A stretch of 64,000 nt of DNA, taken from NCBI RefSeq assembly GCF_001886715.1, contig NZ_CP018082.1:3224001-3288000 (forward strand), read 5' to 3'. The notes below the pieces were generated by a model. The model saw nothing but the letters and a program-made list of their open reading frames with translations. It was not told where the DNA came from and did not search any database. The position numbers and the translations under genes were made by a program. Position 1 is the first letter of the stretch. Every line of letters begins with the position of its first letter. Of the stretch, positions 34,874 through 42,767 are shown piece after piece. Origin of the DNA: Nocardia mangyaensis (GTDB lineage: Bacteria > Actinomycetota > Actinomycetes > Mycobacteriales > Mycobacteriaceae).

Positions 34874-35236
34874 ATGGCGACGAAAATCGAGGACTTGCCC
34901 ATCGAAGTCACCCAAGGCGAGTTGGTGACCCGGTACATCGAGTGGGGCGACATGGCGGTCCGGTACGCCAGCGTGCCGGCCGCGACCGACTTCGGCCCGG
35001 TCCTGCAAGGACTGCCCGACGACCGTTGCCCCAGCCCACACTGGGGAATCGTGCTGGAAGGGTCGTTACGGCTCGAGCATGCCGACGGCACGGTGGAGAC
35101 CGCCAACGCGGGGGAGGTCTACCACTGGCCGGCCGGGCACACCGCCACCTCCACCGGGGGAGCTGTCTTCCTCGAGGTCGGTCCGGTGGCGCAGATGCGT
35201 CAGTTCCACGACCACGCGCTGCGCTTGTTCGGCTGA
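34874..35236 (+). CDS. Cupin-domain protein
   Basis: 120 aa. The single cupin barrel has HWGIVLEGSLRLEHADG (motif 1) and EVYHWPAGHTA (motif 2), with His residues able to hold a metal. The ATG has GAGGAG at good spacing. It precedes the FAD-dependent oxidase by 30 bp and is divergent from the LAL regulator. It may be a dioxygenase-, isomerase- or binding-type cupin; the sequence does not decide. Confidence 0.85.
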   Translation: MATKIEDLPIEVTQGELVTRYIEWGDMAVRYASVPAATDFGPVLQGLPDDRCPSPHWGIVLEGSLRLEHADGTVETANAGEVYHWPAGHTATSTGGAVFLEVGPVAQMRQFHDHALRLFG

Positions 35237-35266
35237 TCGCCGCGACTCGACCTCCAAGGAGCAGCA

Positions 35267-36643
35267 ATGAACGGCACGCCAGCACTGACCATGCTCGAAT
35301 CGGTCCGCGGCGAGGTGATCACGGCACAGTCACCCGGTTACGACCAGGCCCGCTCGGTGTACAACGGGATGATCGACCGCAAACCCCTCGCGATCGTCGG
35401 CGCCGTCGACGTCGCTGATGTGCGCACCGCCGTCGACGCCGCCCGGGAGAGCGGGCTCGACCTCGCCGTCCGCGCCGGCGGCCACAGCGTGCCCGGTTTC
35501 GGCACCGTCGACGACGGCATCGTCTTGGACCTCGGTGCGATGAAGGGCATCCGCATCGATCCCGAGCAGCGGACCGCCCGGGTACAGGGTGGCTGCACCT
35601 GGGGCGACTTCGACCACGCCGCGCACACCTTCGGCCTCGCCACCACCGGCGGCATCATCTCGACCACCGGTGTGGCCGGCCTGACGCTCGGCGGTGGTAT
35701 CGGCTACCTCGCTCGTGCCCACGGGCTCTCCATCGACAACCTCCGCTCCGCCGACGTCGTCCTGGCCGACGGCACCTTCGTGACCGCGAACGCGACCGAG
35801 CACCCCGACCTGTTCTGGGCGTTGCGCGGCGGCGGCGGCAACTTCGGTGTGGTGACCGACATGGAGTTCGACCTGCACGCGGTGGACACCATCTACGGCG
35901 GACCCATGTTCTTCGAGCTCGAGGCCGCCGAAGAACTGTTGCGGACCTATCGCGACTGGATCGCGGCGGCACCGCGCGCGATGGGTGCCTTCCCCGCGTT
36001 CCAGATCGCCCCACCGCTGCCCTTCATCCCCGAAGATCGAGTCGGCGAACCTTTCATGCTCCTGGTGTCGTGCTTCAATGGCAGCGACGAGGAAGGCGAA
36101 GCGCTGCTCGCGGACCTGCGAGCGGTGGCCGCACCGGTCGCCGAGCACGTCGGACGGATGCCCTATCCGGCCCTCAACGGCGCGTTCGACGCTCTGCTTC
36201 CCGCCGGGTTGCAGCACTACTGGAAGGCGGCGTTCCAACCCGAGCTCACCGACGGCGCCCTCGCCACCCATCTCGAGTTCGGTCCGCGGGTCCCCGCCAT
36301 GCAGTCCACCATGCATCTCTACCCGATCGATGGCGCTGTGCACGATGTGGCGGTCGAGGCCACCGCGTTCGCCTATCGCACCGCGAACTTCGCTCCGGTC
36401 ATCGCCGGCATGTGGTCGGATCCGACCGACAACGAAGCCAATATCGAGTGGGTGCGCGGCTACCACGCCGCGCTCGAACCGCATACCGCGGACGGCGGCT
36501 ACATCAACTTCATGGCTTCCGACGACCAGAGCCGCATCCGCGCCAACTACGGCCCGAACTACGACCGCTTGGCGACGATCAAGAAGGCCTATGACCCCGC
36601 CAACCTGTTCCATCTCAACCAGAACATCGCACCGGCCGAGTAG
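35267..36643 (+). CDS. FAD-linked oxidase (berberine-bridge-enzyme-like)
   Basis: 458 aa. The PCMH-type FAD domain has LAVRAGGHSVPGFG, whose His is the usual covalent flavin attachment site, and TGGIISTTGVAGLTLGGGIG; no Cys occurs in the second segment, so a single covalent link is expected. The C-terminal BBE motif is present (NYGPNYDRLATIKKAYDP, then NLFHLNQNI). Such enzymes oxidise alcohols, sugars or secondary metabolites with O2. It is 30 bp behind the cupin gene and probably co-transcribed with it under the divergent LuxR regulator. Confidence 0.92.
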   Translation: MNGTPALTMLESVRGEVITAQSPGYDQARSVYNGMIDRKPLAIVGAVDVADVRTAVDAARESGLDLAVRAGGHSVPGFGTVDDGIVLDLGAMKGIRIDPEQRTARVQGGCTWGDFDHAAHTFGLATTGGIISTTGVAGLTLGGGIGYLARAHGLSIDNLRSADVVLADGTFVTANATEHPDLFWALRGGGGNFGVVTDMEFDLHAVDTIYGGPMFFELEAAEELLRTYRDWIAAAPRAMGAFPAFQIAPPLPFIPEDRVGEPFMLLVSCFNGSDEEGEALLADLRAVAAPVAEHVGRMPYPALNGAFDALLPAGLQHYWKAAFQPELTDGALATHLEFGPRVPAMQSTMHLYPIDGAVHDVAVEATAFAYRTANFAPVIAGMWSDPTDNEANIEWVRGYHAALEPHTADGGYINFMASDDQSRIRANYGPNYDRLATIKKAYDPANLFHLNQNIAPAE

Positions 36644-36660
36644 GGCAGCGGTGAGGCGGT

Positions 36661-36700
36661 TCAATTGTCTCCGAATGTTCCCGGCACCGGGCACAATTGA
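36661..36700. repeat. Nested inverted repeat upstream of the Nudix-like gene
   Basis: TCAATTGT (36661-36668) and ACAATTGA (36693-36700) enclose a small CCCGG-CA-CCGGG hairpin (36680-36691). It lies 18 bp after the oxidase stop and 75 bp before the Nudix start; it may end the first transcript or regulate the second. Confidence 0.5.
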
Positions 36701-36775
36701 CAAGGAAGTCACCACGGCGTGGTGCTTCGACTACACCCGGCTACTTTGCCTGACCGAAGGTTGGTGAATCCCTCG

Positions 36776-37222
36776 ATGTCGACATCGATGTACGACGAGG
36801 TCCTGCCGCGCGGCGAACGCGACGGCTTCGGATTGCGTGTCGGCGCGATCATCGACCGTGGCGGAGAAGTGCTGCTCCTAGAAGTGAACAGCACCGGCCC
36901 CATCCGGCTCACCCACAAACTCCCTGGCGCCACCGTGGGACCCGGAGAGTCGGTCGCCGCGGCACTGGTGCGGGGAGTGCGCGAGGAAACCGGTCTGACC
37001 GTCACCGGCATCCGGCATCATGTCGGCGACTTCGACTACCTGTCCCCAGCGGGAAAACCCGTGCGGCGCTTGCACTTCGCCGTCGAGGTGAAAGCCACCG
37101 GCCCCATCCTCCTCTCCGCCCACGCCGGGTACCTGTGGGTGTCCTTGGATCGAGAACTGCGCGTCACACCCTCGATTCGTGGCATCCTCACGGCCTACAA
37201 GGACCTCGCTGCCACTGAGTGA
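36776..37222 (+). CDS. Nudix-like hydrolase with altered Nudix box
   Basis: 148 aa. The fold is recognisable: FGLRVGAIIDRGGEVLLLEV, then KLPGATVGPGES and GVREETGLTV. Against the Nudix box GX5EX7REUXEEXGU, the first Gly position is Ala and the Glu of RE is Gly (V-R-G-V-R-E-E-T-G), while the EE pair is kept. The protein may therefore be weakly active or a binder of nucleotide-sugar-like ligands. ATG at 36776 is used; a GTG at 36764 is possible. A hairpin directly after the stop ends the gene. Confidence 0.8.
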   Translation: MSTSMYDEVLPRGERDGFGLRVGAIIDRGGEVLLLEVNSTGPIRLTHKLPGATVGPGESVAAALVRGVREETGLTVTGIRHHVGDFDYLSPAGKPVRRLHFAVEVKATGPILLSAHAGYLWVSLDRELRVTPSIRGILTAYKDLAATE

Positions 37223-37244
37223 CCACACCGGACGGTCGGTGTGG
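37223..37244. terminator. Hairpin terminator of the Nudix-like gene
   Basis: CCACACCG (37223-37230) pairs with CGGTGTGG (37237-37244) around a 6-nt loop, starting on the base after the stop codon. Confidence 0.65.
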
Positions 37245-37246
37245 CT

Positions 37247-37291
37247 GCTCGACCGGTCTCGCAGGGACGGATGGTCATTCACCGGTCGAGC
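37247..37291. terminator. Second hairpin between convergent genes
   Basis: GCTCGACCGGT (37247-37257) pairs perfectly with ACCGGTCGAGC (37281-37291). The right arm overlaps the last codons of the convergent esterase gene, so it probably serves that transcript. Confidence 0.6.
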
Positions 37292-38304
37292 CGGCTCGCG
37301 AAGAAGTCCAGGATGGGACGGTTGTACTCGTCCTGCCAAAGATGATTCGCCAGGCTGCGCCGTCCTCCGCGAAGCAGGAAGTCCGGTTCACTCGGATAGC
37401 CGTGCGCGTTCAGCTGGCGCGCGGCCTTGACGGCGCACGACAGGTCGTTGATGCCGTCCATCTCGTGGTGAAAGAGCCGGAAACTCGGCTTGGTCAGTGC
37501 TTTTCCGTCATCCCAGCGGGCTTCGTTCGGGTAGCTCGGCGACGCACACGAAGCCCGCTCGGTGATCTGCTTGCCGGTCTCGTTGTCATACCCCGCGCCC
37601 TCGACCTTGATGCGCGGGGCCAGCCCCGCCTCGCACCTCCGATGCCAGCCGTAGGGGTCTCCGCTGGAGACCGGCGCGAAAGCTGTGACGAGCGCGTTGA
37701 AGTGCGTCGCTGCCCGCACTGTCATGTATCCGCCGGAGGACAAACCGGTGAGGAACACCGCGTCCTCACTGCCGGTGGGCCGCAGCGGTGGCATCACCTG
37801 CCGAATCACTTGCTCGATGAACGGCAGATCCAGATTCGGGCGGTCTCTGACCTCGTCGTCCCAGATCTTGCCGCAGACACGGCCTTGGTTGTCGCGGACC
37901 TCGCTCGACGAATTCAGCAGAAAGACGGCAAAGCCCTCTTCGACGGCAAGCTCACTGAATCGGACTTGCGCCGCTGTCAGGCCGAGATTCGACACGCACC
38001 ACTGCACATGCTCACCACCACCGCCGTGCAGGACGATGATCGCGCCTTTGGCCCAGGACCGTGTCGGACCTTTCCACAGCACCTCGCGTGGGCCTCCCGA
38101 CATCTCGACGACGGGGAATCGCCACCCGCGGTCCATGCACGGACGTTGCTGGGGCGAGGCTGCGCCCGGCTCGGTCCCGAGAACCTGTGCGACCGCACCG
38201 GTCACGAGAATCGTCGCGGTGATCACGGCCGACAGCACTACGCCGACCATCAACCGGACTTCGGACCCTTCATCTATCGGCACCCGATCCGGTGTAGTGG
38301 ACAT
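37279..38304 (-). CDS. Membrane-anchored PHB-depolymerase/acetyl-xylan-esterase-like hydrolase
   Basis: 341 aa. One N-terminal TM or signal-anchor segment (LMVGVVLSAVITATILVTGA) is followed by an alpha/beta hydrolase of the LpqC/poly-3-hydroxybutyrate depolymerase type: oxyanion region VLHGGGGEH, nucleophile elbow LTGLSSGGYMTVRA. The acting site is outside the membrane. The C-terminus (LANHLWQDEYNRPILDFFAS) carries the probable catalytic His. The ATG at 38304 is used; no strong ribosome-binding site is seen. It points away from the Zur-type box at 38557-38575, 252 bp upstream. Substrate unknown; esters of wall polysaccharides are plausible. Confidence 0.82.
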   Translation of the reverse strand: MSTTPDRVPIDEGSEVRLMVGVVLSAVITATILVTGAVAQVLGTEPGAASPQQRPCMDRGWRFPVVEMSGGPREVLWKGPTRSWAKGAIIVLHGGGGEHVQWCVSNLGLTAAQVRFSELAVEEGFAVFLLNSSSEVRDNQGRVCGKIWDDEVRDRPNLDLPFIEQVIRQVMPPLRPTGSEDAVFLTGLSSGGYMTVRAATHFNALVTAFAPVSSGDPYGWHRRCEAGLAPRIKVEGAGYDNETGKQITERASCASPSYPNEARWDDGKALTKPSFRLFHHEMDGINDLSCAVKAARQLNAHGYPSEPDFLLRGGRRSLANHLWQDEYNRPILDFFASRLDR

Positions 38305-38556
38305 CCGAGACAGCGCGACGACCGGTTCCCGACCATGTTCACCACGTCTCGTCCGCGTCGATCCTCGGGGCCGGGTTGTCAGCTCGTTCGCGTCCCTGCC
38401 CTGAGGCTTGAACTCAGCCTCCATTGAACCACCACTACGCCGTGGACTTCGCGCTTCCAGCGCCAGAACCTGAGCGCTTGTTCGCAGCGTCGCGCGGCCT
38501 CGTCCGCCTCCGCCACCGGACTGCGACGCTGCCCGGTGGCGACGACGTCGACCCTT
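38305..38556. other. Intergenic region without a supported gene
   Basis: About 250 bp between the esterase start and the Zur-type box. Open frames in this stretch have no ribosome-binding sites. It must hold the esterase promoter, which cannot be pinpointed. Confidence 0.35.
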
Positions 38557-38575
38557 ATTGAAAATGAAAACCATT
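38557..38575. promoter_or_regulatory. Zur-type box A
   Basis: ATTGAAAATGAAAACCATT; its complement AATGGTTTTCATTTTCAAT aligns with the other five boxes. It lies 116 bp before the exported glycine-zipper gene at 38692. The A/T-rich dyad around TGAAAATGATTTTCA is the actinobacterial Zur (FurB) pattern, not the TTAGG-type IdeR box. Confidence 0.6.
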
Positions 38576-38691
38576 AATGGTTCACTGTCCTCTCGTGTGG
38601 CACGCGGGATCGGCCGGTGTTCGAACCTCGGCCGATCGGCAGCCCTGTGCGCGCCGCACGGCAGCCCTATGTGAGATGAGGAACCACCCTG

Positions 38692-39390
38692 ATGAAGATC
38701 AACAAGTTTGCGCTGTGCAGCGCGGCCGTCATCGCCTCGGTCGGCTTCGGGTCGAACGTGGCCTACGCCGCTCCGGCCGCCGAGGAGCCGGTCGGTTTCA
38801 GCGCGCACGCGACCGACACCCAGTCGATCATCAGCGTCGACGCCGGATCGCTCGTGGTCGAGGACGGGGCGCTGAAAGTCAAGGCTCCCAATGGTGATGT
38901 CGTCGCCGGTACGCCCTTGACGTTCACCATCGACGACTTCCAGTTCCCGATCGCCGCCGAGATCAGCGGGCGCGCAGCGACACTGACCCCGCGGATCGAT
39001 CGGGACCACGCGACCTACAGGCCGGTCGCCCTGCCGTTCGAGGACAAGGCTCCGTGGAAGAACGAATACGACCGCGAGCAGGCGGCCTGGTCGCGTCTGA
39101 CCAGCACGGTGGGCCTCGGCGCCGGAATCGGCACGCTGGTGGGCAGCCTCGGCGGTGCCGCGGTGGGTTGCGTGCTCGGTGGTGCCGTCGGTGCCACCGT
39201 CGCGGCGGCGACCATCGTCGGCCTGTTCGGTCCGTTCCTGCCCGCGGCGGCCATCGGTTGCCTCGGTGGCATCCTGGCGGTGGGCGCGCTGGGGACGGTC
39301 GCGGGGCAGATCCTGGTGACCGCGCCGGTGGCGATCGGGGCGGCGTTGCAGTACTTCAGCACGATCAACCAGCCCTTCCCGGCGAAGTAG
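38692..39390 (+). CDS. Exported glycine-zipper protein (paralogue 4)
   Basis: 232 aa. Signal peptide residues 1-25 (ALCSAAVIASVGFGSNVAYA), beta-rich domain (AGSLVVEDGALKVKAPNGDV, AEISGRAATLTPRIDRDHAT), the polar NEYDREQAAWSRL helix, then the glycine zipper (GAGIGTLVGSLGGAAVGCVL, AAIGCLGGILAVGALG) with two Cys. It is a close match to paralogue 1 at 10529 over the whole length, including LQYFSTINQP near the C-terminus. The Zur-type box 116 bp upstream suggests zinc control, so this copy may be the surface component of the zinc-linked locus that follows. Confidence 0.85.
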   Translation: MKINKFALCSAAVIASVGFGSNVAYAAPAAEEPVGFSAHATDTQSIISVDAGSLVVEDGALKVKAPNGDVVAGTPLTFTIDDFQFPIAAEISGRAATLTPRIDRDHATYRPVALPFEDKAPWKNEYDREQAAWSRLTSTVGLGAGIGTLVGSLGGAAVGCVLGGAVGATVAAATIVGLFGPFLPAAAIGCLGGILAVGALGTVAGQILVTAPVAIGAALQYFSTINQPFPAK

Positions 39391-39786
39391 CGCACGACGG
39401 CCGGCTGATCGGCGTTCGGCTGGTCGGGATCTCGTCGTCGAGGTCTCCGGTCGGTGTCGATTGGCTGGTCGCGCCGGCGTGCGATGTCCACTCTCGGGGT
39501 CTGGTCATCGGCGGGGATGGGCTTCGTCGCGATTCGAAGGTGTCGCCTGCCGCTGATCCTCGACAATTCATGGGTAGGCCGGCCGTGCTGCGGTCGGAAC
39601 GTCCGTGCCGGGTGGGGCTCGGACGCGGTCGAAACCCTTGAGCTCGTGCTGGGTAGGGGGTGGTGCGGCGGTGGTCGCAGTGTCGTGCTGAAGGCGGACT
39701 CTGTTGTGGCACTGGGGAGTCCGGCCATGGGTACTCGGTGGGTGGTGGGCTTGCGCGAAGGTTGGAGGACGGGCAATGATGTGACT
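39391..39786. other. Intergenic region without a supported gene
   Basis: A nearly 400-bp stretch between the glycine-zipper gene and the Zur-type box of the biosynthetic operon. Reading frames here lack start signals and recognisable sequence. It may carry a long leader or a lost gene. Confidence 0.35.
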
Positions 39787-39805
39787 ATTGAGAATCATTG
39801 TCATT
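39787..39805. promoter_or_regulatory. Zur-type box B (biosynthetic operon)
   Basis: ATTGAGAATCATTGTCATT, 169 bp before the chosen start of the PLP decarboxylase. It fits the AATGANAATCATTTTCATT pattern shared by boxes A-F. Confidence 0.65.
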
Positions 39806-39974
39806 AAGTGGTCGTTGGGGGCGCCCGGGTAGTGGAGCGCCCTCGGCAACTTCCGTGTACCTGGATAGAAGGGTGGAACCGCCCCTGCTCGCTCGGGGGA
39901 GGCATCGGTACACAGGCACATCGTTGGAAGCAGTTACGTTTTGCCCCAGCCGATTTCATGAGCCTCGGCTTCTG

Positions 39975-41447
39975 ATGGGTTGGCGTTCGATCGAGGTTGC
40001 GTTGCATACAGAGTTACGTTTGACACCCCAGGTGAGCGGCCTGCTGCAGGATGTTCTCGCGCACCCCGGTGTGCTGTCGGGGATGGTCGAGGCGCTGGGT
40101 TCGCCGCTCAATGTCGTTGTGCCGCAGAAGATCGAGGAGAACGCGGCAACCTATCGATCGGTGTACGGCACGCATCGTCTGACCGGGCAGGTCTACTTCG
40201 CGCACAAGGCCAACAGGTCGACGGCGTTGATCCGTGAGCTGGCGGCCGGCGAGATCGGGGTGGACGTCGCCTCGCTCGGTGAGCTCCAGCATGTCCTGGC
40301 AGCCGGATTCGCGGGAGATCGAATCATGGCCACCGGTCCCAAGGACGCGGATTTCCTGTGGCTCGCGGCCAAGGTCGGTGCCATCGTGAACGCCGACTCC
40401 GAACAGGAGTTGACCGAGCTCGCCGAGATCACTGCCCGCCACCGGATGCCGGCCGTGCGCGCCATGATCCGGCTGTCGGCATTCGACTCGCCGGGCGTCA
40501 AGGTTCTCAGCCGACCCAGCAGGTTCGGTGTGCATCAGCGCGAACTCCCCTCGGTGTTCGACATCCTCGACCGACACCGCGACCGCATCGAGCTGTTGGG
40601 CGTGTCCTATCACCTCGACACCAACGGACTCGACGAGAAGGCACTGGCGCTCGACGGCTGCCTGCTCGCCATGCACGACGCCGTGACTCGCGGATTCGCA
40701 CCGCGCGCGATCGACATCGGCGGCGGATTCGGAGCGAACTACCTCGCCGACCGGGACGAGTGGGAAAGTTACACAACGGAACTGAGCAAATCGGTGCTCG
40801 GTACTCGACCATCGATGACCTGGCAGAGCCACGGCTACGGATTGCGCGCCGAGGCGGGCACGCTGCGCGGAGCACTGGGCATCTACCCGAGCTATCGGCC
40901 GGTGGCCGGTGCGCGATACCTCGATGAGTTGCTGAGCCGCACCGCTCCGTCGCTGGGGCGCCCGTTCGCCACGCTGCTGATGGAGAGCATGTACGACCTC
41001 TACATCGAGCCGGGCCGAGCCCTGGTCGATCAGTGCGGGCTGACGCTGGCCCGGGTGGCCGAAGTTCGTTCGACCGCCGCCGGCGAGACCATGGTTCGGC
41101 TGGAGGCGAATTCGCGCGACATCAGTGCCGAGGACCACGCGGTCTTCATGGATCCCGTCTTTGTCTGCGACGACCCGATCGACGCCGATCCGGTCGGCGT
41201 CTACCTGTCCGGCAACCTGTGCCTCGAAGACGACCTGATCACCCGCCGAAGAGTGACACTGCCACGCATGCCGGTGCGCGGCGAGCTGCTCGCGTTCGTG
41301 AACACGGCGGGCTATTTCATGGATTTCGCCGCCGACCACGCCCTGATGCAACCCATCGCCCGGAAGGTCGCCGTCTATCCGGCCGGCGACAGCTGGCGAT
41401 GGTGTCTCGATGATCAATACTGGCCCGTGAAAGGGAACCGCGAATGA
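39975..41447 (+). CDS. Fold-type III PLP decarboxylase (DapDC/ODC-like, Y4yA type)
   Basis: About 490 aa from ATG 39975; the frame is open further upstream to a TTG inside the Zur-type box, which is an unlikely start, and TTG at 40002 with GAGG is another option. The PLP Lys is in VYFAHKANRS, followed by HLDTNGLDEK, the phosphate-binding DIGGGFGANY, EPGRALVDQCG, and the C-terminal site LCLEDDL with NTAGYFMDF. This is the alanine-racemase-fold decarboxylase family (diaminopimelate, ornithine and the siderophore decarboxylase SbnH type). It probably decarboxylates an amino-acid-derived intermediate to an amine. First gene of a four-gene operon; its stop overlaps the next start. Confidence 0.88.
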   Translation: MGWRSIEVALHTELRLTPQVSGLLQDVLAHPGVLSGMVEALGSPLNVVVPQKIEENAATYRSVYGTHRLTGQVYFAHKANRSTALIRELAAGEIGVDVASLGELQHVLAAGFAGDRIMATGPKDADFLWLAAKVGAIVNADSEQELTELAEITARHRMPAVRAMIRLSAFDSPGVKVLSRPSRFGVHQRELPSVFDILDRHRDRIELLGVSYHLDTNGLDEKALALDGCLLAMHDAVTRGFAPRAIDIGGGFGANYLADRDEWESYTTELSKSVLGTRPSMTWQSHGYGLRAEAGTLRGALGIYPSYRPVAGARYLDELLSRTAPSLGRPFATLLMESMYDLYIEPGRALVDQCGLTLARVAEVRSTAAGETMVRLEANSRDISAEDHAVFMDPVFVCDDPIDADPVGVYLSGNLCLEDDLITRRRVTLPRMPVRGELLAFVNTAGYFMDFAADHALMQPIARKVAVYPAGDSWRWCLDDQYWPVKGNRE

Positions 41448-42763
41448 AGTTCGACAGCATTCTCGACGTCATCGGTGATACGCCACTCGTTCGTATCGAT
41501 CCGGGTGTTCACGGCCTGCGCAACGTCGATCTCTACGCGAAAATGGAAATGCTCAACCCGTTCGGATCGGTCAAGGATCGTCCGGCCTGGAACATGGCGA
41601 GGGCCGGTCTGGCCGAGGCGGTCGAGCGCGGTGACGCGATCGTGGAACTGTCCAGCGGCAATACCGCCAAGGCGCTGGCGGTTGTCGCCGCCATGCATGG
41701 GCTGCCGTTCAAGAGCGTGACCAACCGCATGAAGGTCCCCGAGCTCAAGGACCTGCTGCTGCTGCTCGGTGCGCAGATCGAAGAGCTGCCCGGTCAGACC
41801 GAGTGCCTCGACCCGACAGACTCCGAGGACCCGCTGACGCGGATGTACCGGATGCTGTCGGAGGAAGGCAACGGCCACCTGCACACCGACCAATACTTCA
41901 ATCCGCGCAATCCAGAAGCGCATCGAGTCGGGACGGCTCCGGAGATCATCAAGGATCTCGATGGTGAGGGCCCGGACATCTTCATCGCCTGCGTGGGCAC
42001 CGCGGGCTCGTCCACGGGCGTGGCCACTGTGCTGCGGGAGAACAATCCCGACGTCAGGGTGGTCGGGTTGGTGTCGACCAAATCGGACTTCATTCCGGGA
42101 ATCCGTAATATCGACGAGGTCAACGAGGTCGGCCTGTTCGATCCGAACAATTACGATGTGCTCGAGCCGGTTTCGGCCCAGCAGGCCATCGACGGCATGC
42201 TCGTACTCAACCGTCGCTGCGGAATCCTGGGCGGGCCGACAGCGGGTGCGGCCTATTTCGGCGCCGTGCGCCACCTCGCCTCGATCGACGCGACGCTGGA
42301 AACGCGGAAATCCGCGGTCTTCATCGTGTGTGACCGGGTCGAGAGCTACATGAGCTACGTGCGCCGGCTACGCCCGGAACTGCTGAAGCAACCCGCCCGG
42401 CCGAACTCCCTCGACACCGTGACCGAGGACGAACTGTGTTCGGTCGAGTCGATGGATGTCACCGCCGCGCGAGACTGGATTTCTGTCGAGCGCCCCGTCG
42501 TGGTCGATCTCCGCGGTTCCTTCGCCTATTCGACGTTGCACATCGAGGGCTCCATCAACATCGTCGACGAGTTGTTCGACGAGTTGGTGCGCGGGGGCCT
42601 GCCGTTCGGCGCAGGCCAGCCCGCGCTGCTGGTGTGCCCGGTGGGCGAGAAGTCGGCGCGCTACGCGGCGCTGCTGACTCGCATGGGTCATCGTGACGTG
42701 CGAAGTCTGCGCGGCGGTGTCGTGGCCTGGCGCGACGCGGGCGCCCCGCTGGTACGGGATTGA
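41444..42763 (+). CDS. Cysteine-synthase-like PLP enzyme fused to a rhodanese domain
   Basis: 439 aa. Residues about 1-310 are a fold-type II beta-synthase (VIGDTPLVRI, PLP Lys in NPFGSVKDRPAW, SSGNTAKALAVVAA). Members include O-acetylserine sulfhydrylase, cystathionine beta-synthase and SbnA, which makes the diaminopropionate precursor of staphyloferrin B. Residues about 335-439 are a rhodanese (VVVDLRGSFAYSTLHIEGSI, active loop CPVGEKSAR with the catalytic Cys). The fusion suggests that sulfur is carried or that the nucleophile is a sulfide or amine delivered locally. It overlaps the decarboxylase by 4 bp and precedes the SufS-like gene by 4 bp. Confidence 0.9.
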   Translation: MKFDSILDVIGDTPLVRIDPGVHGLRNVDLYAKMEMLNPFGSVKDRPAWNMARAGLAEAVERGDAIVELSSGNTAKALAVVAAMHGLPFKSVTNRMKVPELKDLLLLLGAQIEELPGQTECLDPTDSEDPLTRMYRMLSEEGNGHLHTDQYFNPRNPEAHRVGTAPEIIKDLDGEGPDIFIACVGTAGSSTGVATVLRENNPDVRVVGLVSTKSDFIPGIRNIDEVNEVGLFDPNNYDVLEPVSAQQAIDGMLVLNRRCGILGGPTAGAAYFGAVRHLASIDATLETRKSAVFIVCDRVESYMSYVRRLRPELLKQPARPNSLDTVTEDELCSVESMDVTAARDWISVERPVVVDLRGSFAYSTLHIEGSINIVDELFDELVRGGLPFGAGQPALLVCPVGEKSARYAALLTRMGHRDVRSLRGGVVAWRDAGAPLVRD

Positions 42764-42767
42764 CGCG

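Noticed and set aside
39787..39805. IdeR/DmdR iron box
   Set aside because: No TTAGG or CCTAA elements; the A/T-rich TGAAAATGATTTTCA-like dyad fits Zur. An iron role is not excluded by sequence alone.
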